Position numbers and translations under genes: made by a program
Assembly (NCBI RefSeq): GCF_030410485.1
Contig: NZ_JAUHHC010000001.1
Location: 248,001 to 312,000 of the forward strand
Reading direction: 5' to 3'
From: Roseateles violae
Lineage (GTDB): Bacteria; Pseudomonadota; Gammaproteobacteria; Burkholderiales; Burkholderiaceae_C
Length of the DNA: 64,000 nucleotides
The notes under the pieces: generated by a model
Databases searched by the model: none
Told to the model about the DNA's origin: nothing
Seen by the model: only the letters and a program-made list of their open reading frames with translations
Shown here: in pieces, positions 17,185 to 26,673 of the stretch
Layout of the letters: each line of letters begins with the position of its first letter
Numbering within the stretch: position 1 is the stretch's first letter

Positions 17185-18462
17185 GGGCGCAGCGGTCTTT
17201 TCGCGCCGCGCCGAGCCGGCGACCAGCTCGAACTTGAACATCCGGCATTCGATCGGCCCGTTCCACATCGGGATCTTGCGCGCCTCCTTGAGCCGCATCT
17301 TGCTCGGCAGCTTCATGTCCGGGCACAAGAGCCAGGCGGTCCAGCCGGCCGGGTTCTGCGTGTAGGCACGCTTCCAATGCGCGGCCAGGCGCGGGAAGAA
17401 ATCGTCGCCGGCATCGCGCGCCTCGGAGCCGCCGGCATCGCGGCTCATGAATTGCGGGTTGCCGGCCTTGCCGCGCACCTCGATGCGCTCGCCATAGGGC
17501 GGGTTCAGCATCAGGGTGCCCGGCATGCCCTCGGGCAGGGACGGCGCCGGCCGCTCCAGCGCATCGCCGCCGTTGAACTGGATGTATTGGGCGACGCCGG
17601 CGCGGGTGGCGTTGCGGCGCGCGAAGTCGACCATGCGGAAGGACACGTCGCTGCAGAAGATCGGCACGGCCGGCGCATGCTCGCGCGCCTTGGCCTCGGC
17701 CTTGATCTGCTGCCAGCGCGATCGCAGCGGCGCAAACGGCAGCTGGCGCTCGAAGGCGAAGCGGCGCTGCTGGCCGGCGGCCATGCCGCAGGCGATCTGC
17801 GCCGCCTCGACGGCGATGGTGCCGGAGCCGCAGCAGGGGTCGTGCAAGGCGCCGCCGCTCTCGGGCGTGCCCTTCCAGCCGGCGGCGGCCAGCATTGCGG
17901 CGGCCAAGGTTTCCTTCAGCGGCGCATCGCCCTTGTCCTCGCGCCAGCCGCGCTTGAACAGCGGCTCGCCCGAGCTGTCGATGTAGATCGTCGCGAACTC
18001 GGGGCCGACATGCATGACCACCGGCAGATCGGGCAGGCGCGTGTCGACGCTGGGCCGCGCGCCGGTCGCGTCGCGCAGGCTGTCGCAGATCGCGTCCTTG
18101 ACGCGCAAGGTCGTGAAGTTGAGGCTCTTCAGCGGCGAGCGCTGGGCCGTGATGTCGATCCGTATCGTGTGCTCGGGCGTGATCCACTGCGTCCAGTCGA
18201 TCTTGCGCGTCAGCGCATAGAGATCGTCCTCGTGGCGGTAGGGCCCGTCGATCAGCTCGATCAGCACGCGCTGCGCCAGCCGGCTCTCCAGATTGAGCCG
18301 CATCACGCCCTCGGCATTGCTCTTGACCGCGACGCCGCCGCGCAGCGCCTCGACATGCGCCTTGGGCAGGATGGCGCGCACCTCCTGCTCCAGCCAGGGC
18401 TCGACGCCGCTGGGGCAGGACAGGAACAGATGGAGGGTTTCTTTGTCGAAGGGGCTGGGCAT
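17173..18462 (-). CDS. THUMP-domain class I SAM-dependent RNA methyltransferase
   Basis: A 429-residue enzyme resembling the N-terminal (RlmL) half of E. coli RlmKL, which makes m2G2445 in 23S rRNA. The N-terminal ferredoxin-like and THUMP domains span about 1-165 (LHLFLSCPSGVEPWLEQEVR, LEALRG-type segment, RLNLESRLAQRVLIEL). The Rossmann-fold methyltransferase has motif I LHDPCCGSGTIAVEAAQIA and the catalytic motif IV LMLNPPYGERIEVRG. A start at MPSPFDKETLHLF fits family length; an upstream extension would read into the structured intergenic repeat. The substrate position is inferred from the family, hence no symbol. Confidence 0.92.
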   Translation of the reverse strand: MPSPFDKETLHLFLSCPSGVEPWLEQEVRAILPKAHVEALRGGVAVKSNAEGVMRLNLESRLAQRVLIELIDGPYRHEDDLYALTRKIDWTQWITPEHTIRIDITAQRSPLKSLNFTTLRVKDAICDSLRDATGARPSVDTRLPDLPVVMHVGPEFATIYIDSSGEPLFKRGWREDKGDAPLKETLAAAMLAAAGWKGTPESGGALHDPCCGSGTIAVEAAQIACGMAAGQQRRFAFERQLPFAPLRSRWQQIKAEAKAREHAPAVPIFCSDVSFRMVDFARRNATRAGVAQYIQFNGGDALERPAPSLPEGMPGTLMLNPPYGERIEVRGKAGNPQFMSRDAGGSEARDAGDDFFPRLAAHWKRAYTQNPAGWTAWLLCPDMKLPSKMRLKEARKIPMWNGPIECRMFKFELVAGSARREKTAAPSAD

Positions 18463-18609
18463 CGGGCGATTGTCCCATCCCGCCGCCCCCCGGACCCGAG
18501 GCGTCCGCCGGGCCGCCCCAAGGGGGCCTCGGCCGATGTGATCGCGGGGCATCCCCGCGATCATCGGCGTCCCCTCGGGGGACCGACCAGGTACTCCTGG
18601 GCGAGGGGC
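18463..18609 (-). repeat. Structured intergenic hairpin array, copy A
   Basis: This 147-bp gap holds a run of hairpins: a CGGAC/GTCCG stem, a GCCCC-AAG-GGGGC stem near 18515-18530, and a 16-bp stem with a two-base bulge (18532-18549 with 18553-18568). A GTCCCC/GGGGAC stem (18569-18583) and a CCAGG-TACT-CCTGG stem (18587-18600) follow. The last is followed by GCGAGGGGC and then the stop codon of the minus-strand gene at 18610. Copy B (52064-52309) has the same order, ending and orientation. It may act as a 3' UTR element, terminator or REP-like repeat. Confidence 0.7.
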
Positions 18610-19146
18610 CTACTGCACCCGGCGCACCCGCGGCATCCGCTTCGCGCCCTCGATCTCGAGGTAGTAGGCGCCCAGCATCGTGCGGCTGATCTTGACCTTG
18701 GGGCTTTGCAGCGCATACGAGGCGCTCGTGCCGTCGTCGATCTGCCAGACCTGGCCATTGGCCAGCTTGATCAGGCTGCGCGCGTCCCAGCCTTCGAAGG
18801 TGCCGACGATCTGGCTTTCGACCTGCTGCGACTCGGCCGCCGGATTGCGGCGGTCGAGGCCGAACTGGCTGCTGGCCGCCGGCGCGGCGGCGGCCACGAC
18901 CGGCGCGGGTACCGCGGGGGCCGCGGCCGCAGCCACCGGCGCCGCCACCACGGCGGCCGGGACGGCAGGCGCGACGGCGGCGGCCGGGGCAGCCGGCGCC
19001 GCCAGCGGAATCGCGTCATAGCAGGCCAGGCGCGCGGGCGCCTCGGCGATCGCGCGGCAGCGCTGCAGCGCGCCGCCGTCCTGGGCCAGGGCCGGGGCCG
19101 CTGCCAGCGCGGAGACAGCCAGAACGGAGATTGCCTTCTTCTTCAT
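18610..19146 (-). CDS. Exported hypothetical protein with Ala/Pro/Val-rich linker
   Basis: A 178-residue protein: signal peptide (1-22, ending ALAQ), a short Cys-containing module (LQRCRAIAEAPARLACYDAI), a long low-complexity Ala/Pro/Val linker (about 47-92), and a C-terminal beta domain (VGTFEGWDARSLIKLANGQV, WQIDDG). The CxxxxxxxxRLxCYD plus GW...L.NGQVWQ layout recurs in periplasmic proteins of unknown role in Proteobacteria. The gene lies 16 bp downstream of rpoN on the same strand, in the place where hpf often sits, and may share its transcript. Its stop is immediately followed by the structured repeat, copy A. Confidence 0.8.
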   Translation of the reverse strand: MKKKAISVLAVSALAAAPALAQDGGALQRCRAIAEAPARLACYDAIPLAAPAAPAAAVAPAVPAAVVAAPVAAAAAPAVPAPVVAAAAPAASSQFGLDRRNPAAESQQVESQIVGTFEGWDARSLIKLANGQVWQIDDGTSASYALQSPKVKISRTMLGAYYLEIEGAKRMPRVRRVQ

Positions 19147-19162
19147 CGAGCCTTCCTCGTCA

Positions 19163-20668
19163 TCACATCGTCTTGCGCAGATTCGCCGGCGCGATCTTCA
19201 GCGCCTCGCGGTACTTGGCCACCGTGCGGCGCGCCACCTGGATGCCCTGCTCCTCCAGCATGCTGGACAGGGCGCTGTCGGACAGCGGCTTGGCCGCGTT
19301 CTCGGCGGCGACGAACTGCTTGATCAGCGCGCGCACCGCGGTGCTGGACGCATTGCCGCCGGCCTCGGTGTTCAGGCCGGAGCCGAAGAAATACTTCAGC
19401 TCGAAGGTGCCGAAGCTGGTGGCCATGTACTTGGCCGTCGTCACGCGCGAAATCGTCGACTCGTGCAGGCCCAGCTCGTCGGCGATCTCGCGCAGCACCA
19501 GCGGCTTCATCGCCAGCTCGCCGTGGGTGAAGAAGCCCTTCTGCCGCTCGACGATGGCCTGCGAGACGCGCAGGATGGTGTCGAAGCGCTGCTGGATGTT
19601 CTTGATGAACCAGCGCGCCTCCTGCAGCTGGCCGCCCAGCGCCGAGTTGCTGATGCCGCCGCGCGTCGCGCGCAGCGCGTTCGCATAGAGCTCGTTGATG
19701 CGCAGCTTGGGCGCGACCTCGGGGTTCAGCATCACGCGCAGCTCGCGGCCGACCTTGCGCACGATCACGTCCGGCACCACCGCCTGCGCCTGCCCGCGCG
19801 CGAAGCGCCGGCCGGGCTTGGGCTCCAGCGTGGTGATCAGCGCCTGCGCCTCGCGCAGCAGGCCCTCGTCGGCGCCGGTCAGCGCCATCAGCTTTCGCAG
19901 ATCGCGCTTGGCCAGCAGTTCCAGATGCTGCTTGGCGATCAGGATGGCGATCGCCTGCGCCGGGCTGCGCGGCAGCGCGCGCAGCTGCAGCAGCAGGCAT
20001 TCGGCCAGGTCGCGTGCGCCGACGCCGCTGGGGTCCATGTTCTGCAGCCAGCGCAGCGCGATGCGCAGATGGTCCAGCAGATCCTCGCGGCCTTCCTCGT
20101 CGTCCTCGGCGATCAGCGAGGCGGCGATCTCCTCGAGCGTGTCCTCCAGATAGCCGTCCTCGTTGAGCGACTCGATCAGCACGCGCAGCGCCATATGGTC
20201 GGCCTCGGACAGCGTCATGCCGGCCAGCTGCTGGCACAGATGTTCCTGCAGGCTGATCTCGCCGCTGTCCTGCTCGCCGCGCTCGCCGTCCTCGTCGCCG
20301 CCGCTGCCACCGCTGCCGGGCAGCTCGCGGATGCCGTCGAAGTCGTCACCCTCGGTGCCGTTCTCCCAGTCCTCGCGCTCGGTGGTGCCGAAGTCCTCCG
20401 CCTTGATCTCGGCGCTGGCCTCACCCTCGGCCTCGCCGCCACCGGCCGCGCCGTCCTCGGCATTGCTGGCCGCGCCGCGGATATCGGCCAGCTCGGGCGT
20501 GGCGACCGCGAATTCCTCGTCCGCTTCGAGCAGCGGGTTCTGCGCCAGCATCTGCTCGACCTCCTGGTGCAGTTCCAAGGTCGACAGCTGCAGCAGGCGT
20601 ATCGATTGCTGCAATTGCGGCGTCAGCGCCAGATGCTGACTCAGGCGGACCTGGAGCGATTGCTTCAT
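19163..20668 (-). CDS. rpoN: RNA polymerase sigma-54 factor RpoN
   Basis: A 501-residue sigma-54 factor that directs polymerase to -24/-12 promoters and needs AAA+ activators. Region I is the Gln/Leu-rich segment MKQSLQVRLSQHLALTPQLQ. Region II is long and strongly acidic (about 50-125: Glu/Asp/Gly-rich). The core-binding domain follows (LQEHLCQQLAGMTLSEADHM). The C-terminal part has the helix-turn-helix ADELGLHESTISRVTTAKYM and the RpoN box ARRTVAKYRE near residue 478. It starts eight bases after the lptB stop, so it is cotranscribed with lptA-lptB as in many Proteobacteria. Confidence 0.97.
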   Translation of the reverse strand: MKQSLQVRLSQHLALTPQLQQSIRLLQLSTLELHQEVEQMLAQNPLLEADEEFAVATPELADIRGAASNAEDGAAGGGEAEGEASAEIKAEDFGTTEREDWENGTEGDDFDGIRELPGSGGSGGDEDGERGEQDSGEISLQEHLCQQLAGMTLSEADHMALRVLIESLNEDGYLEDTLEEIAASLIAEDDEEGREDLLDHLRIALRWLQNMDPSGVGARDLAECLLLQLRALPRSPAQAIAILIAKQHLELLAKRDLRKLMALTGADEGLLREAQALITTLEPKPGRRFARGQAQAVVPDVIVRKVGRELRVMLNPEVAPKLRINELYANALRATRGGISNSALGGQLQEARWFIKNIQQRFDTILRVSQAIVERQKGFFTHGELAMKPLVLREIADELGLHESTISRVTTAKYMATSFGTFELKYFFGSGLNTEAGGNASSTAVRALIKQFVAAENAAKPLSDSALSSMLEEQGIQVARRTVAKYREALKIAPANLRKTM

Positions 20669-20676
20669 CCCGCCGC

Positions 20677-21453
20677 TCACATCCGGAAGTTTTCGCCGAG
20701 GTAGACCTTGCGCACATCCGCGTTGTCGACGATCTCGGCCGGCGTGCCCTCGGCGAGCACCGCCCCTTCGCTGATGATATAGGCGCGGTCGCAGATGCCC
20801 AGCGTCTCGCGCACATTGTGGTCGGTGATCAGCACGCCGATGCCACGCGCCTTCAGGAAACCGATGATGCGCTGGATCTCCAGCACGGCGATCGGGTCGA
20901 CGCCGGCAAAGGGCTCGTCCAGCAGGATGAAGCGCGGCTGGGTGGCCAGCGCGCGCGCGATCTCGACGCGGCGGCGCTCGCCCCCGGACAGCGCCGGCGC
21001 CGGGCTGTCGCGCAGCTTCTCGATGCTCAGATCGTGCAGCAGGCTGTTCAGCAGCTCGTCGATGCGCTTCTTGGGCAGCGCGCGGCCCTCGCCATCCTGC
21101 TGCAGCTCCAGCACCGCGCGGATGTTCTCCTCGACGCTGAGCTTGCGGAAGATCGAGGCCTCCTGCGGCAGATAGGACAGACCCAGGCGCGCGCGCTGAT
21201 GGATGGGCAGGCGCTGCACCGGCTGGCCGTCGACGCGGATTTCGCCGGCATCGGCGCGCACCAGGCCGACGATCATGTAGAAGCTGGTGGTCTTGCCGGC
21301 GCCGTTCGGCCCCAAGAGGCCGACCACCTCGCCGCTGTGTACGTCCAGGTGCACGTTCTTGACGACCTTGCGCACGCCATAGCTCTTGGCCAGCCCCTCG
21401 GCCTCGAGGCGGCTGAGCGGAGCGGCTTCGGGGGCGGCGGCCGGCACCGTCAT
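20677..21453 (-). CDS. lptB: LPS export ABC transporter ATP-binding protein LptB
   Basis: A 258-residue cytoplasmic ATPase that powers LPS extraction from the inner membrane with LptFG and LptC. Walker A is [10 protein letters not shown], the Q-loop lies in [20 protein letters not shown], the signature is [15 protein letters not shown], Walker B is [13 protein letters not shown], and the switch His is in [11 protein letters not shown]. It has a 12-residue Ala/Pro-rich N-terminal extension before the conserved start. Its ATG overlaps the lptA stop (ATGA), giving coupling. Confidence 0.97.
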   Translation of the reverse strand: MTVPAAAPEAAPLSRLEAEGLAKSYGVRKVVKNVHLDVHSGEVVGLLGPNGAGKTTSFYMIVGLVRADAGEIRVDGQPVQRLPIHQRARLGLSYLPQEASIFRKLSVEENIRAVLELQQDGEGRALPKKRIDELLNSLLHDLSIEKLRDSPAPALSGGERRRVEIARALATQPRFILLDEPFAGVDPIAVLEIQRIIGFLKARGIGVLITDHNVRETLGICDRAYIISEGAVLAEGTPAEIVDNADVRKVYLGENFRM

Positions 21454-22091
21454 GGAGCTTTGCGCGGCTGCAGGGTCGGGCTCGGCTGCAGGCCCACCGC
21501 GGAGGCGGCCGAGGCGGGTGCCGATGCGGCCGGGGCGCCGACATTGCGCGGCATCATCACCACCCGCACCTTGCCCGAGGGGTTGGGCGAGGCCGGACCG
21601 CCCTCGACGGTGAAGACCTCGGTGCGGTTGTCGTAGATGATGACCGCGCCATTGACCTCGTTGGCGACCAGGCTGCCGCGCAGATGGCGCACGACCGCAT
21701 TGCCGATGAAGCGCACGGTGTCGGCGCGGGTGTCGTATTCGAGCTGGTCGGCCGCGCCCTCGATCGTCTCGCCGGGCGCATCGCTGGCCTGGCGGAAGCT
21801 GACCTGGCGGCCGGTCAGGCTGTTGGCGTAGGCCTGGAAATAGCCCTCGCTGGTCTCACGCACATCGACCTTGTCGGCGCGCAGCAGCATCGTGCCCTTG
21901 GTGAGGGTCACGTCGCCGATGAACTCGGTGCGCTGGTTGACCAGGTCGATGCTGCCCTGGCGCTCGGCGACGATGTTCAGCGGCTTCAGCCGGTCGGCCT
22001 TCTCGGCCCGCGCCGGCACGAGCGCCGTCGCCGCCAGCAGCAGGCTCAGCGCGATCGTCGTCGGGGCGGGGATGTGGAAGCTCGGGGGCAT
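21450..22091 (-). CDS. lptA: LPS transport periplasmic protein LptA
   Basis: A 213-residue periplasmic bridge protein that carries LPS from LptC to LptDE. Signal peptide about 1-29 ([13 protein letters not shown]). The OstA/LptA beta-jellyroll is recognisable in [40 protein letters not shown], then [20 protein letters not shown] and [20 protein letters not shown]. The C-terminal tail is Ala/Pro-rich. I preferred the ATG at 22091 ([11 protein letters not shown]) over one eight codons upstream; neither has a clear ribosome site. lptC and the kds genes, which often precede lptA, are absent; dsbA lies upstream instead. Confidence 0.92.
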   Translation of the reverse strand: MPPSFHIPAPTTIALSLLLAATALVPARAEKADRLKPLNIVAERQGSIDLVNQRTEFIGDVTLTKGTMLLRADKVDVRETSEGYFQAYANSLTGRQVSFRQASDAPGETIEGAADQLEYDTRADTVRFIGNAVVRHLRGSLVANEVNGAVIIYDNRTEVFTVEGGPASPNPSGKVRVVMMPRNVGAPAASAPASAASAVGLQPSPTLQPRKAP

Positions 22092-22164
22092 GACGGCACA
22101 GTTCTTGCAGACCATTCTAGCCCGCGCCGCGATGGCGGCGAGGCATTCGGTCAGGGGGCTGGCC

Positions 22165-22830
22165 TCAGCCCTTGCGCACCAGCTTGATCAGGTGGTCGGC
22201 GATCGCGACCGCCTGCTGGCCCAGGGCCAGTTCGGACTGGCCCGGCCGGCCGGCGCCCGCCATCGAGGGCGAGGTCCAGAAGCGGCCGCCGATGCCCAGC
22301 GCCGGCACGCCGTCGATGCGGAAGGCCTCGCTGAGCTTGATCGCCTGCGAGGCCTTGGTCTGGACGCCGAAGGAGTTGAAGGCCTGCTTGAACTTGTCCT
22401 TGTCGATGCCCAGATTGCCGACCATGGCGGTGATGGCGGCCTCGCTGTTCAGGTCGCGGCTCTCGCGGTGGAAGGCATTGAAGACGGCGTCGTGGACCTC
22501 GGCCTCCTTGCCCATTGCCTCCAGCGCGTAGAACAGCTTCTGGTGCAGCTTGATCATCGCGTTGAAGCCGACATGGACGCGACGGAAGGCCACGTCGGCC
22601 GGCAGGGTCTTGATCCAGGCCTCCAGGGTCGGGTCGAAGGCAAAGCAGTGCGGGCAGCCGTACCAGAAGAACTCGACCACCTCGATCTTGCCCGGCGGCG
22701 TCGGCAGCGGCGTGCCCAGGCGCTGGTACTGCTTGCCCTCGACCGGCCCGCCCTGGGCCAGCGCCAGGCCGCTGGCGGAGAGGGCGGAGGCGCCCATCAG
22801 GGCGGAGAAATCGCGGCGGCGCAGCAACAT
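22165..22830 (-). CDS. dsbA: Thiol:disulfide interchange protein DsbA/DsbL
   Basis: A 221-residue periplasmic oxidoreductase that introduces disulfides into exported proteins. The N-terminus has a signal with paired Arg (MLLRRRDFSALMGASALSAS), possibly Tat-like. The thioredoxin active site is FFWYGCPHCFAF with Cys59 and Cys62, and the cis-Pro lies in DGVPALGIGGRF. A helical insert separates the two. AAGGA precedes the ATG by eight bases. It follows the SPOR gene by 79 bp on the same strand, an order often seen with argS in Burkholderiales. Confidence 0.94.
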   Translation of the reverse strand: MLLRRRDFSALMGASALSASGLALAQGGPVEGKQYQRLGTPLPTPPGKIEVVEFFWYGCPHCFAFDPTLEAWIKTLPADVAFRRVHVGFNAMIKLHQKLFYALEAMGKEAEVHDAVFNAFHRESRDLNSEAAITAMVGNLGIDKDKFKQAFNSFGVQTKASQAIKLSEAFRIDGVPALGIGGRFWTSPSMAGAGRPGQSELALGQQAVAIADHLIKLVRKG

Positions 22831-22909
22831 GTCGGGAATCCTTGCGGCAGAGGTTTGGAAGCGGTTGAAAAGCTTGGCCCGGAATATAAGGCAGGTGCAA
22901 TGACCGGGT

Positions 22910-23563
22910 TCAGCGCTGGACCCGGACCAGATTGGTCTCGATGCCGGCCGCCTCGACCTTGCGCTGCAGGCCCTCGGCCTCGTCGCGGCTGTCCAGCGGG
23001 CCCAGGCGCACGCGGAACACCGCGCGGCCGCTCTGCTCGCGCTCCAGCACCTTGGCCGAGAAGCCCTGCATCGCCAGCTTGGCGCGCTGCTGCTCGGCGT
23101 CTTCGGCGCGGGTGAAGGCGCCGGCCTGGACGAAGTACTGGTAGGGGTCGCTGCCACCGGAGAGCAGGGCGCTGGCCGCGGCGGCGCGCGCATCGGGCTT
23201 GCGGCTGGCGTCCGCGACCGGAGCGGTCGGAGCCGTAGGTCGGGTCTCCGGGGCACTGGCCGCCGGTGCGGCCGCCGGTGCCGCGCCGACAACGCCGCTG
23301 GCGATCTTGGCGCTGGGCTTGCTGGCCAGCGGCGCGTTCGGATCCCAGTTCTTGTTGCGGGCCGCCTCCTCGGCGTCCTGCTCGGCCGTGCGCTGCGGCA
23401 CCTTGTTGATGAAGGGCACCGGCACCTTGGTGATGTACAGCGCCACGCCCAGGGCCACCGCCAGGCCGACCAGCAGGCCGACGATCAGGCCGAGCACGAA
23501 TCCACCGCGTTGCTGCTGTTTCTTATTGCCCTGGTTGCTGCTGCTGGAACGAGCCTGGCTCAT
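22910..23563 (-). CDS. SPOR-domain cell-division-type protein (FtsN-like)
   Basis: A 217-residue bitopic protein. A basic/Gln-rich cytoplasmic tail (1-20) is followed by one membrane helix (about 21-43: [20 protein letters not shown]). A periplasmic Ala/Pro linker with several repeats of AP/TAP comes next, then a C-terminal SPOR domain (about 140-217: [37 protein letters not shown]). SPOR domains bind denuded septal peptidoglycan, and the topology is that of FtsN, so a role in division is likely. Its ATG overlaps the argS stop by four bases. Confidence 0.9.
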   Translation of the reverse strand: MSQARSSSSNQGNKKQQQRGGFVLGLIVGLLVGLAVALGVALYITKVPVPFINKVPQRTAEQDAEEAARNKNWDPNAPLASKPSAKIASGVVGAAPAAAPAASAPETRPTAPTAPVADASRKPDARAAAASALLSGGSDPYQYFVQAGAFTRAEDAEQQRAKLAMQGFSAKVLEREQSGRAVFRVRLGPLDSRDEAEGLQRKVEAAGIETNLVRVQR

Positions 23564-25269
23564 GCGTTCTCCGTCGTCGTCGCCGCGCCATCGCGGACCA
23601 TTTGCTGCGGTGCGCTGACGCCCAGCACGGCCAGCGCATTGCGCAGCACCTGTCGGGTCGCGGCCAGCAGGGCGACGCGGGCCCGCGTCAGCTCGGCCGC
23701 CTGGTCCAGCACGCGCTCGGCGGCATAGTAGCTGTGGAAGGCGCCGGCCAGATCGCGCAGATAGAAGGCCACGTCGTGCGGCGCCAGGCCCTCGGCCGCG
23801 CCGGACAGCATGCGCGGGTAGTCGGCCAGCTTCAGCATCAGCGCCGCCTCGGTCGGCGCCGTCAGCAGGCTCAGGTCGGCGCCGGCCAGGCCTGCCTCGT
23901 CGCCGCCCCAGTTGCGGATGATCGAGCAGATGCGCGCATGCGCGTACTGCACATAGAAGACCGGGTTCTCGTCATTGGCCTTCAGCGCCAGATCGACGTC
24001 GAAGACGAACTCGGTATCGGCCTTGCGGCTGATCAGGAAGAAGCGCACCGCGTCGCGGCTGGTCCAGTCGACCAGGTCACGCAGGGTCACGTAGCTGCCG
24101 GCGCGCTTGGAGATCTTGACCTCGGCGCCGCCCTTCATCACGGTCACCATCTTGTGCAGCACATAGTCTGGGAAGCCGACCGGGATGCCGACGCCGGCCG
24201 CCTGCAGGCCGCCGCGCACACGCGCAATCGTGCCGTGGTGGTCGGTGCCCTGGACGTTGATGCACTTGGTGTAGCCGCGGCCGAACTTGTTGATGTGGTA
24301 GGCGACGTCGGGCACGAAATAGGTGTAGCCGCCGTCGGACTTGCGCATCACGCGGTCCTTGTCGTCGCCGTAGTCGGTCGAGCGCAGCCAGAGCGCCCCG
24401 CCCTCCTCGTAGGTCTTGCCCGAGGCGATCATCTTGGCGACCGCATCCTCGACCGCGCCGCTGGTGTACAGGCTGGACTCGAGGAAGTAGTTGTCGAACT
24501 TGAGGCCGAAGGCCTGCAGATCCAGGTCCTGCTCGTGGCGCAGATAGGCGACGGCGAACTGGCGGATGCCGTCCAGATCGCCGATGTCGCCCGAGGCGGT
24601 GAACTCGCGGTCGTCGGCCTTGACGGTCTCCTTGCGCAGGAAGGCGTCGGCGATGTCCTGGATGTAGTCGCCGTTGTAGGCGGCTTCGGGCCAGCCGTCC
24701 ATGCCCGGCTTCAGGCCCTGCAGCCGGCATTGCGTCGACTGCGCCAAGGTCGCGATCTGCACGCCGGCGTCGTTGTAGTAGAACTCGCGGGTGACCTCGC
24801 TGCCCTGGGTCGCGAACAGGCTGCACAGCGCGTCGCCCAGCGCCGCCTGGCGGGCATGGCCCACATGCAGCGGGCCGGTCGGGTTGGCGGAGACGAACTC
24901 CACCATCACATGGCGCTCGTTGGCCGGCTGGTGGCCGAAGGCGTCGCCGCCGGCCAGCACCTCGGCCACGACCGCCTGCTTGGCGGCCGGCTTCAGACGG
25001 ATATTGATGAAGCCGGGGCCGGCGATCTCCATGGCCTCGACCCAGGTCTGGAAGGCCGCGCGGCGCTGCAGCGCCTCGATCAGGGCCGTCGCCAGCTCGC
25101 GCGGGTTCTTCTTCAGCGGGCGCGCCAGCTGCATCGCGACGGTGCAGGCGAAATCGCCGTGGGCGGCCTGCTTGGGGGATTCGAATGCCGCGGCCAGTTC
25201 GCTGCCGGGGCTCAGTTCTTGGATCGCTTCGCCGAGGGCGGCGAGCAATTCCTGCTTGGCTTGGATCAT
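23560..25269 (-). CDS. argS: Arginyl-tRNA synthetase
   Basis: A 569-residue class I synthetase charging tRNA-Arg. The N-terminal ArgS domain (about 1-95) is followed by the catalytic core with the HIGH-type motif [18 protein letters not shown]. The KMSKS position reads [16 protein letters not shown], a degenerate form normal for many ArgS proteins. The DALR anticodon-binding domain ends the protein ([16 protein letters not shown], then [20 protein letters not shown]). It is divergent from the kinase gene with about 40 bp between starts, and heads the argS-SPOR transcript. Confidence 0.97.
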   Translation of the reverse strand: MIQAKQELLAALGEAIQELSPGSELAAAFESPKQAAHGDFACTVAMQLARPLKKNPRELATALIEALQRRAAFQTWVEAMEIAGPGFINIRLKPAAKQAVVAEVLAGGDAFGHQPANERHVMVEFVSANPTGPLHVGHARQAALGDALCSLFATQGSEVTREFYYNDAGVQIATLAQSTQCRLQGLKPGMDGWPEAAYNGDYIQDIADAFLRKETVKADDREFTASGDIGDLDGIRQFAVAYLRHEQDLDLQAFGLKFDNYFLESSLYTSGAVEDAVAKMIASGKTYEEGGALWLRSTDYGDDKDRVMRKSDGGYTYFVPDVAYHINKFGRGYTKCINVQGTDHHGTIARVRGGLQAAGVGIPVGFPDYVLHKMVTVMKGGAEVKISKRAGSYVTLRDLVDWTSRDAVRFFLISRKADTEFVFDVDLALKANDENPVFYVQYAHARICSIIRNWGGDEAGLAGADLSLLTAPTEAALMLKLADYPRMLSGAAEGLAPHDVAFYLRDLAGAFHSYYAAERVLDQAAELTRARVALLAATRQVLRNALAVLGVSAPQQMVRDGAATTTENA

Positions 25270-25308
25270 GCGCGGATTCTACGGGTCGGCCTGCGTATGA
25301 TGCCGGCC

Positions 25309-26673
25309 ATGGCCATGGATTCCTCCAGCACGCTGCTCGACACGCCCGCCGATCTGCCCGGTCGTATCGGCCGCTACAAGGTGCTGCGCCGGCTCGGCGA
25401 AGGCGCGACCAGCGACGTGTTCCTGGCCGTCGATGAATTCGGTGGCGGCGAGGTCGCGATCAAGCGCATGCGGGCCTGGGCGGTGGCCAGCCGCAGCCGC
25501 CAGCGCGGCGATTACAGCTTCCGCTTCTTCGCCGCCGAGGCGGCGCTGGCCGGCCGGCTCTCGCATCCGAACGTGGTGCAGATCCTCGACGCGGTACCGG
25601 ACCCCGACGCGCCCTATCTGGTGATGGAATACGTGCCGGGCATGACGCTGAAGCACTTCTGCCGCAGCGACCGCCTGCTGCCGCTGGACCAGATCGTCGA
25701 GCTCGGCTTCAAGTGCGCGATGGCGCTCGGCTATGTGTTCCGCCAGGGCCTGATCCACCGCGACGTCAAGCCGGCCAATCTGCTGGCCGTGCTCGATGCC
25801 CAGGGTCAGGTCACCGACGTCAAGCTGAGCGACTTCGGCTCCTCGCTGAACCTGAACTCGGACGCGACCCAGGTGCACCGGGTCGGCTCGCTGGCCTATA
25901 TGCCGCCCGAGCAGATCGAGGGCGGTGACGTCGACAGCCGCGCCGACATCTATTCGCTGGGTGCGGTGCTCTACCATCTGGTCGCCGGCCGCCCGCCCTT
26001 CGACGCGCCGAATCAGATGGCGCTGATGCACCAGATCTACCACCAGGCGCCGACCTCGCTGGTGGGCCTGCGCGGCGGCGTCAGCGCCGAACTCGACGCG
26101 GTGATCATGCAGGCGCTGGCCAAGCATCCGCAGGAGCGCCATGCCGACTGGGACGCCTTCGGCCGCGCGCTGTCCGAGCTGGTGGCCAAGCAGCTGGTGC
26201 CGCTGGCCCGGCTCTACGAGGTCAAGGATTCGGAGCGCTTCAATATGCTGCGCGAGCTTGAGTTCTTCGCCGACTTCGGCGATGTCGAGCTCTGGGAGGT
26301 CGTGCACCGCGCGCGCTGGCGGCGCTTCCCCGAGCAGCATGCGCTGTACAAGAAGGGCCAGGAGGGCAACACCTTCCACATCATCGCCCAGGGCGAGGTC
26401 GAGGTCTTCCGCGACGGCACGCTGGTCGCGACCCTGGGCCAGGGCACCTCGGTCGGCGAGATGGCCTATCTGGCGCCGAACCCGGCGCTGCGCCGGCACA
26501 GCACCGACATCACGGTCAGGCAGGTCTGCACGACGATCTCGTTCACGCCGGAATCGCTGGGCCTGCTGAGCCCCGAATGCCAGCACCGCTTCGACCGCGC
26601 CTTCATCCAGGTGCTGGTGCGGCGCCTGCACGCGGCGCACGAGGCGCTGGCGCATCCGCGCCGGATTCTCTAG
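25309..26673 (+). CDS. Ser/Thr protein kinase fused to a cyclic-nucleotide-binding domain
   Basis: A 454-residue cytoplasmic protein. The kinase domain (about 20-290) has the Gly loop RRLGEGATSDVFLAVD, the ATP Lys52 in VAIKRM, the catalytic loop LIHRDVKPANLL (Asp152), DFGSSL (Asp175) and an activation segment with GSLAYMPPEQIEGGDVDSRA. All catalytic residues are present. The C-terminal part (about 315-440) is a Crp/PKA-type cNMP-binding fold: LYKKGQEGNTFHIIAQGEVE, then FRDGTLVATLGQGTSVGEMA. No membrane segment is seen. Activity may be gated by a nucleotide, but binding is inferred. Four in-frame ATGs lie at 25297-25317 and none has a strong ribosome site, so the start is uncertain. Its stop overlaps the convergent PEP-CTERM gene by four bases. 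Confidence 0.93.
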   Translation: MAMDSSSTLLDTPADLPGRIGRYKVLRRLGEGATSDVFLAVDEFGGGEVAIKRMRAWAVASRSRQRGDYSFRFFAAEAALAGRLSHPNVVQILDAVPDPDAPYLVMEYVPGMTLKHFCRSDRLLPLDQIVELGFKCAMALGYVFRQGLIHRDVKPANLLAVLDAQGQVTDVKLSDFGSSLNLNSDATQVHRVGSLAYMPPEQIEGGDVDSRADIYSLGAVLYHLVAGRPPFDAPNQMALMHQIYHQAPTSLVGLRGGVSAELDAVIMQALAKHPQERHADWDAFGRALSELVAKQLVPLARLYEVKDSERFNMLRELEFFADFGDVELWEVVHRARWRRFPEQHALYKKGQEGNTFHIIAQGEVEVFRDGTLVATLGQGTSVGEMAYLAPNPALRRHSTDITVRQVCTTISFTPESLGLLSPECQHRFDRAFIQVLVRRLHAAHEALAHPRRIL

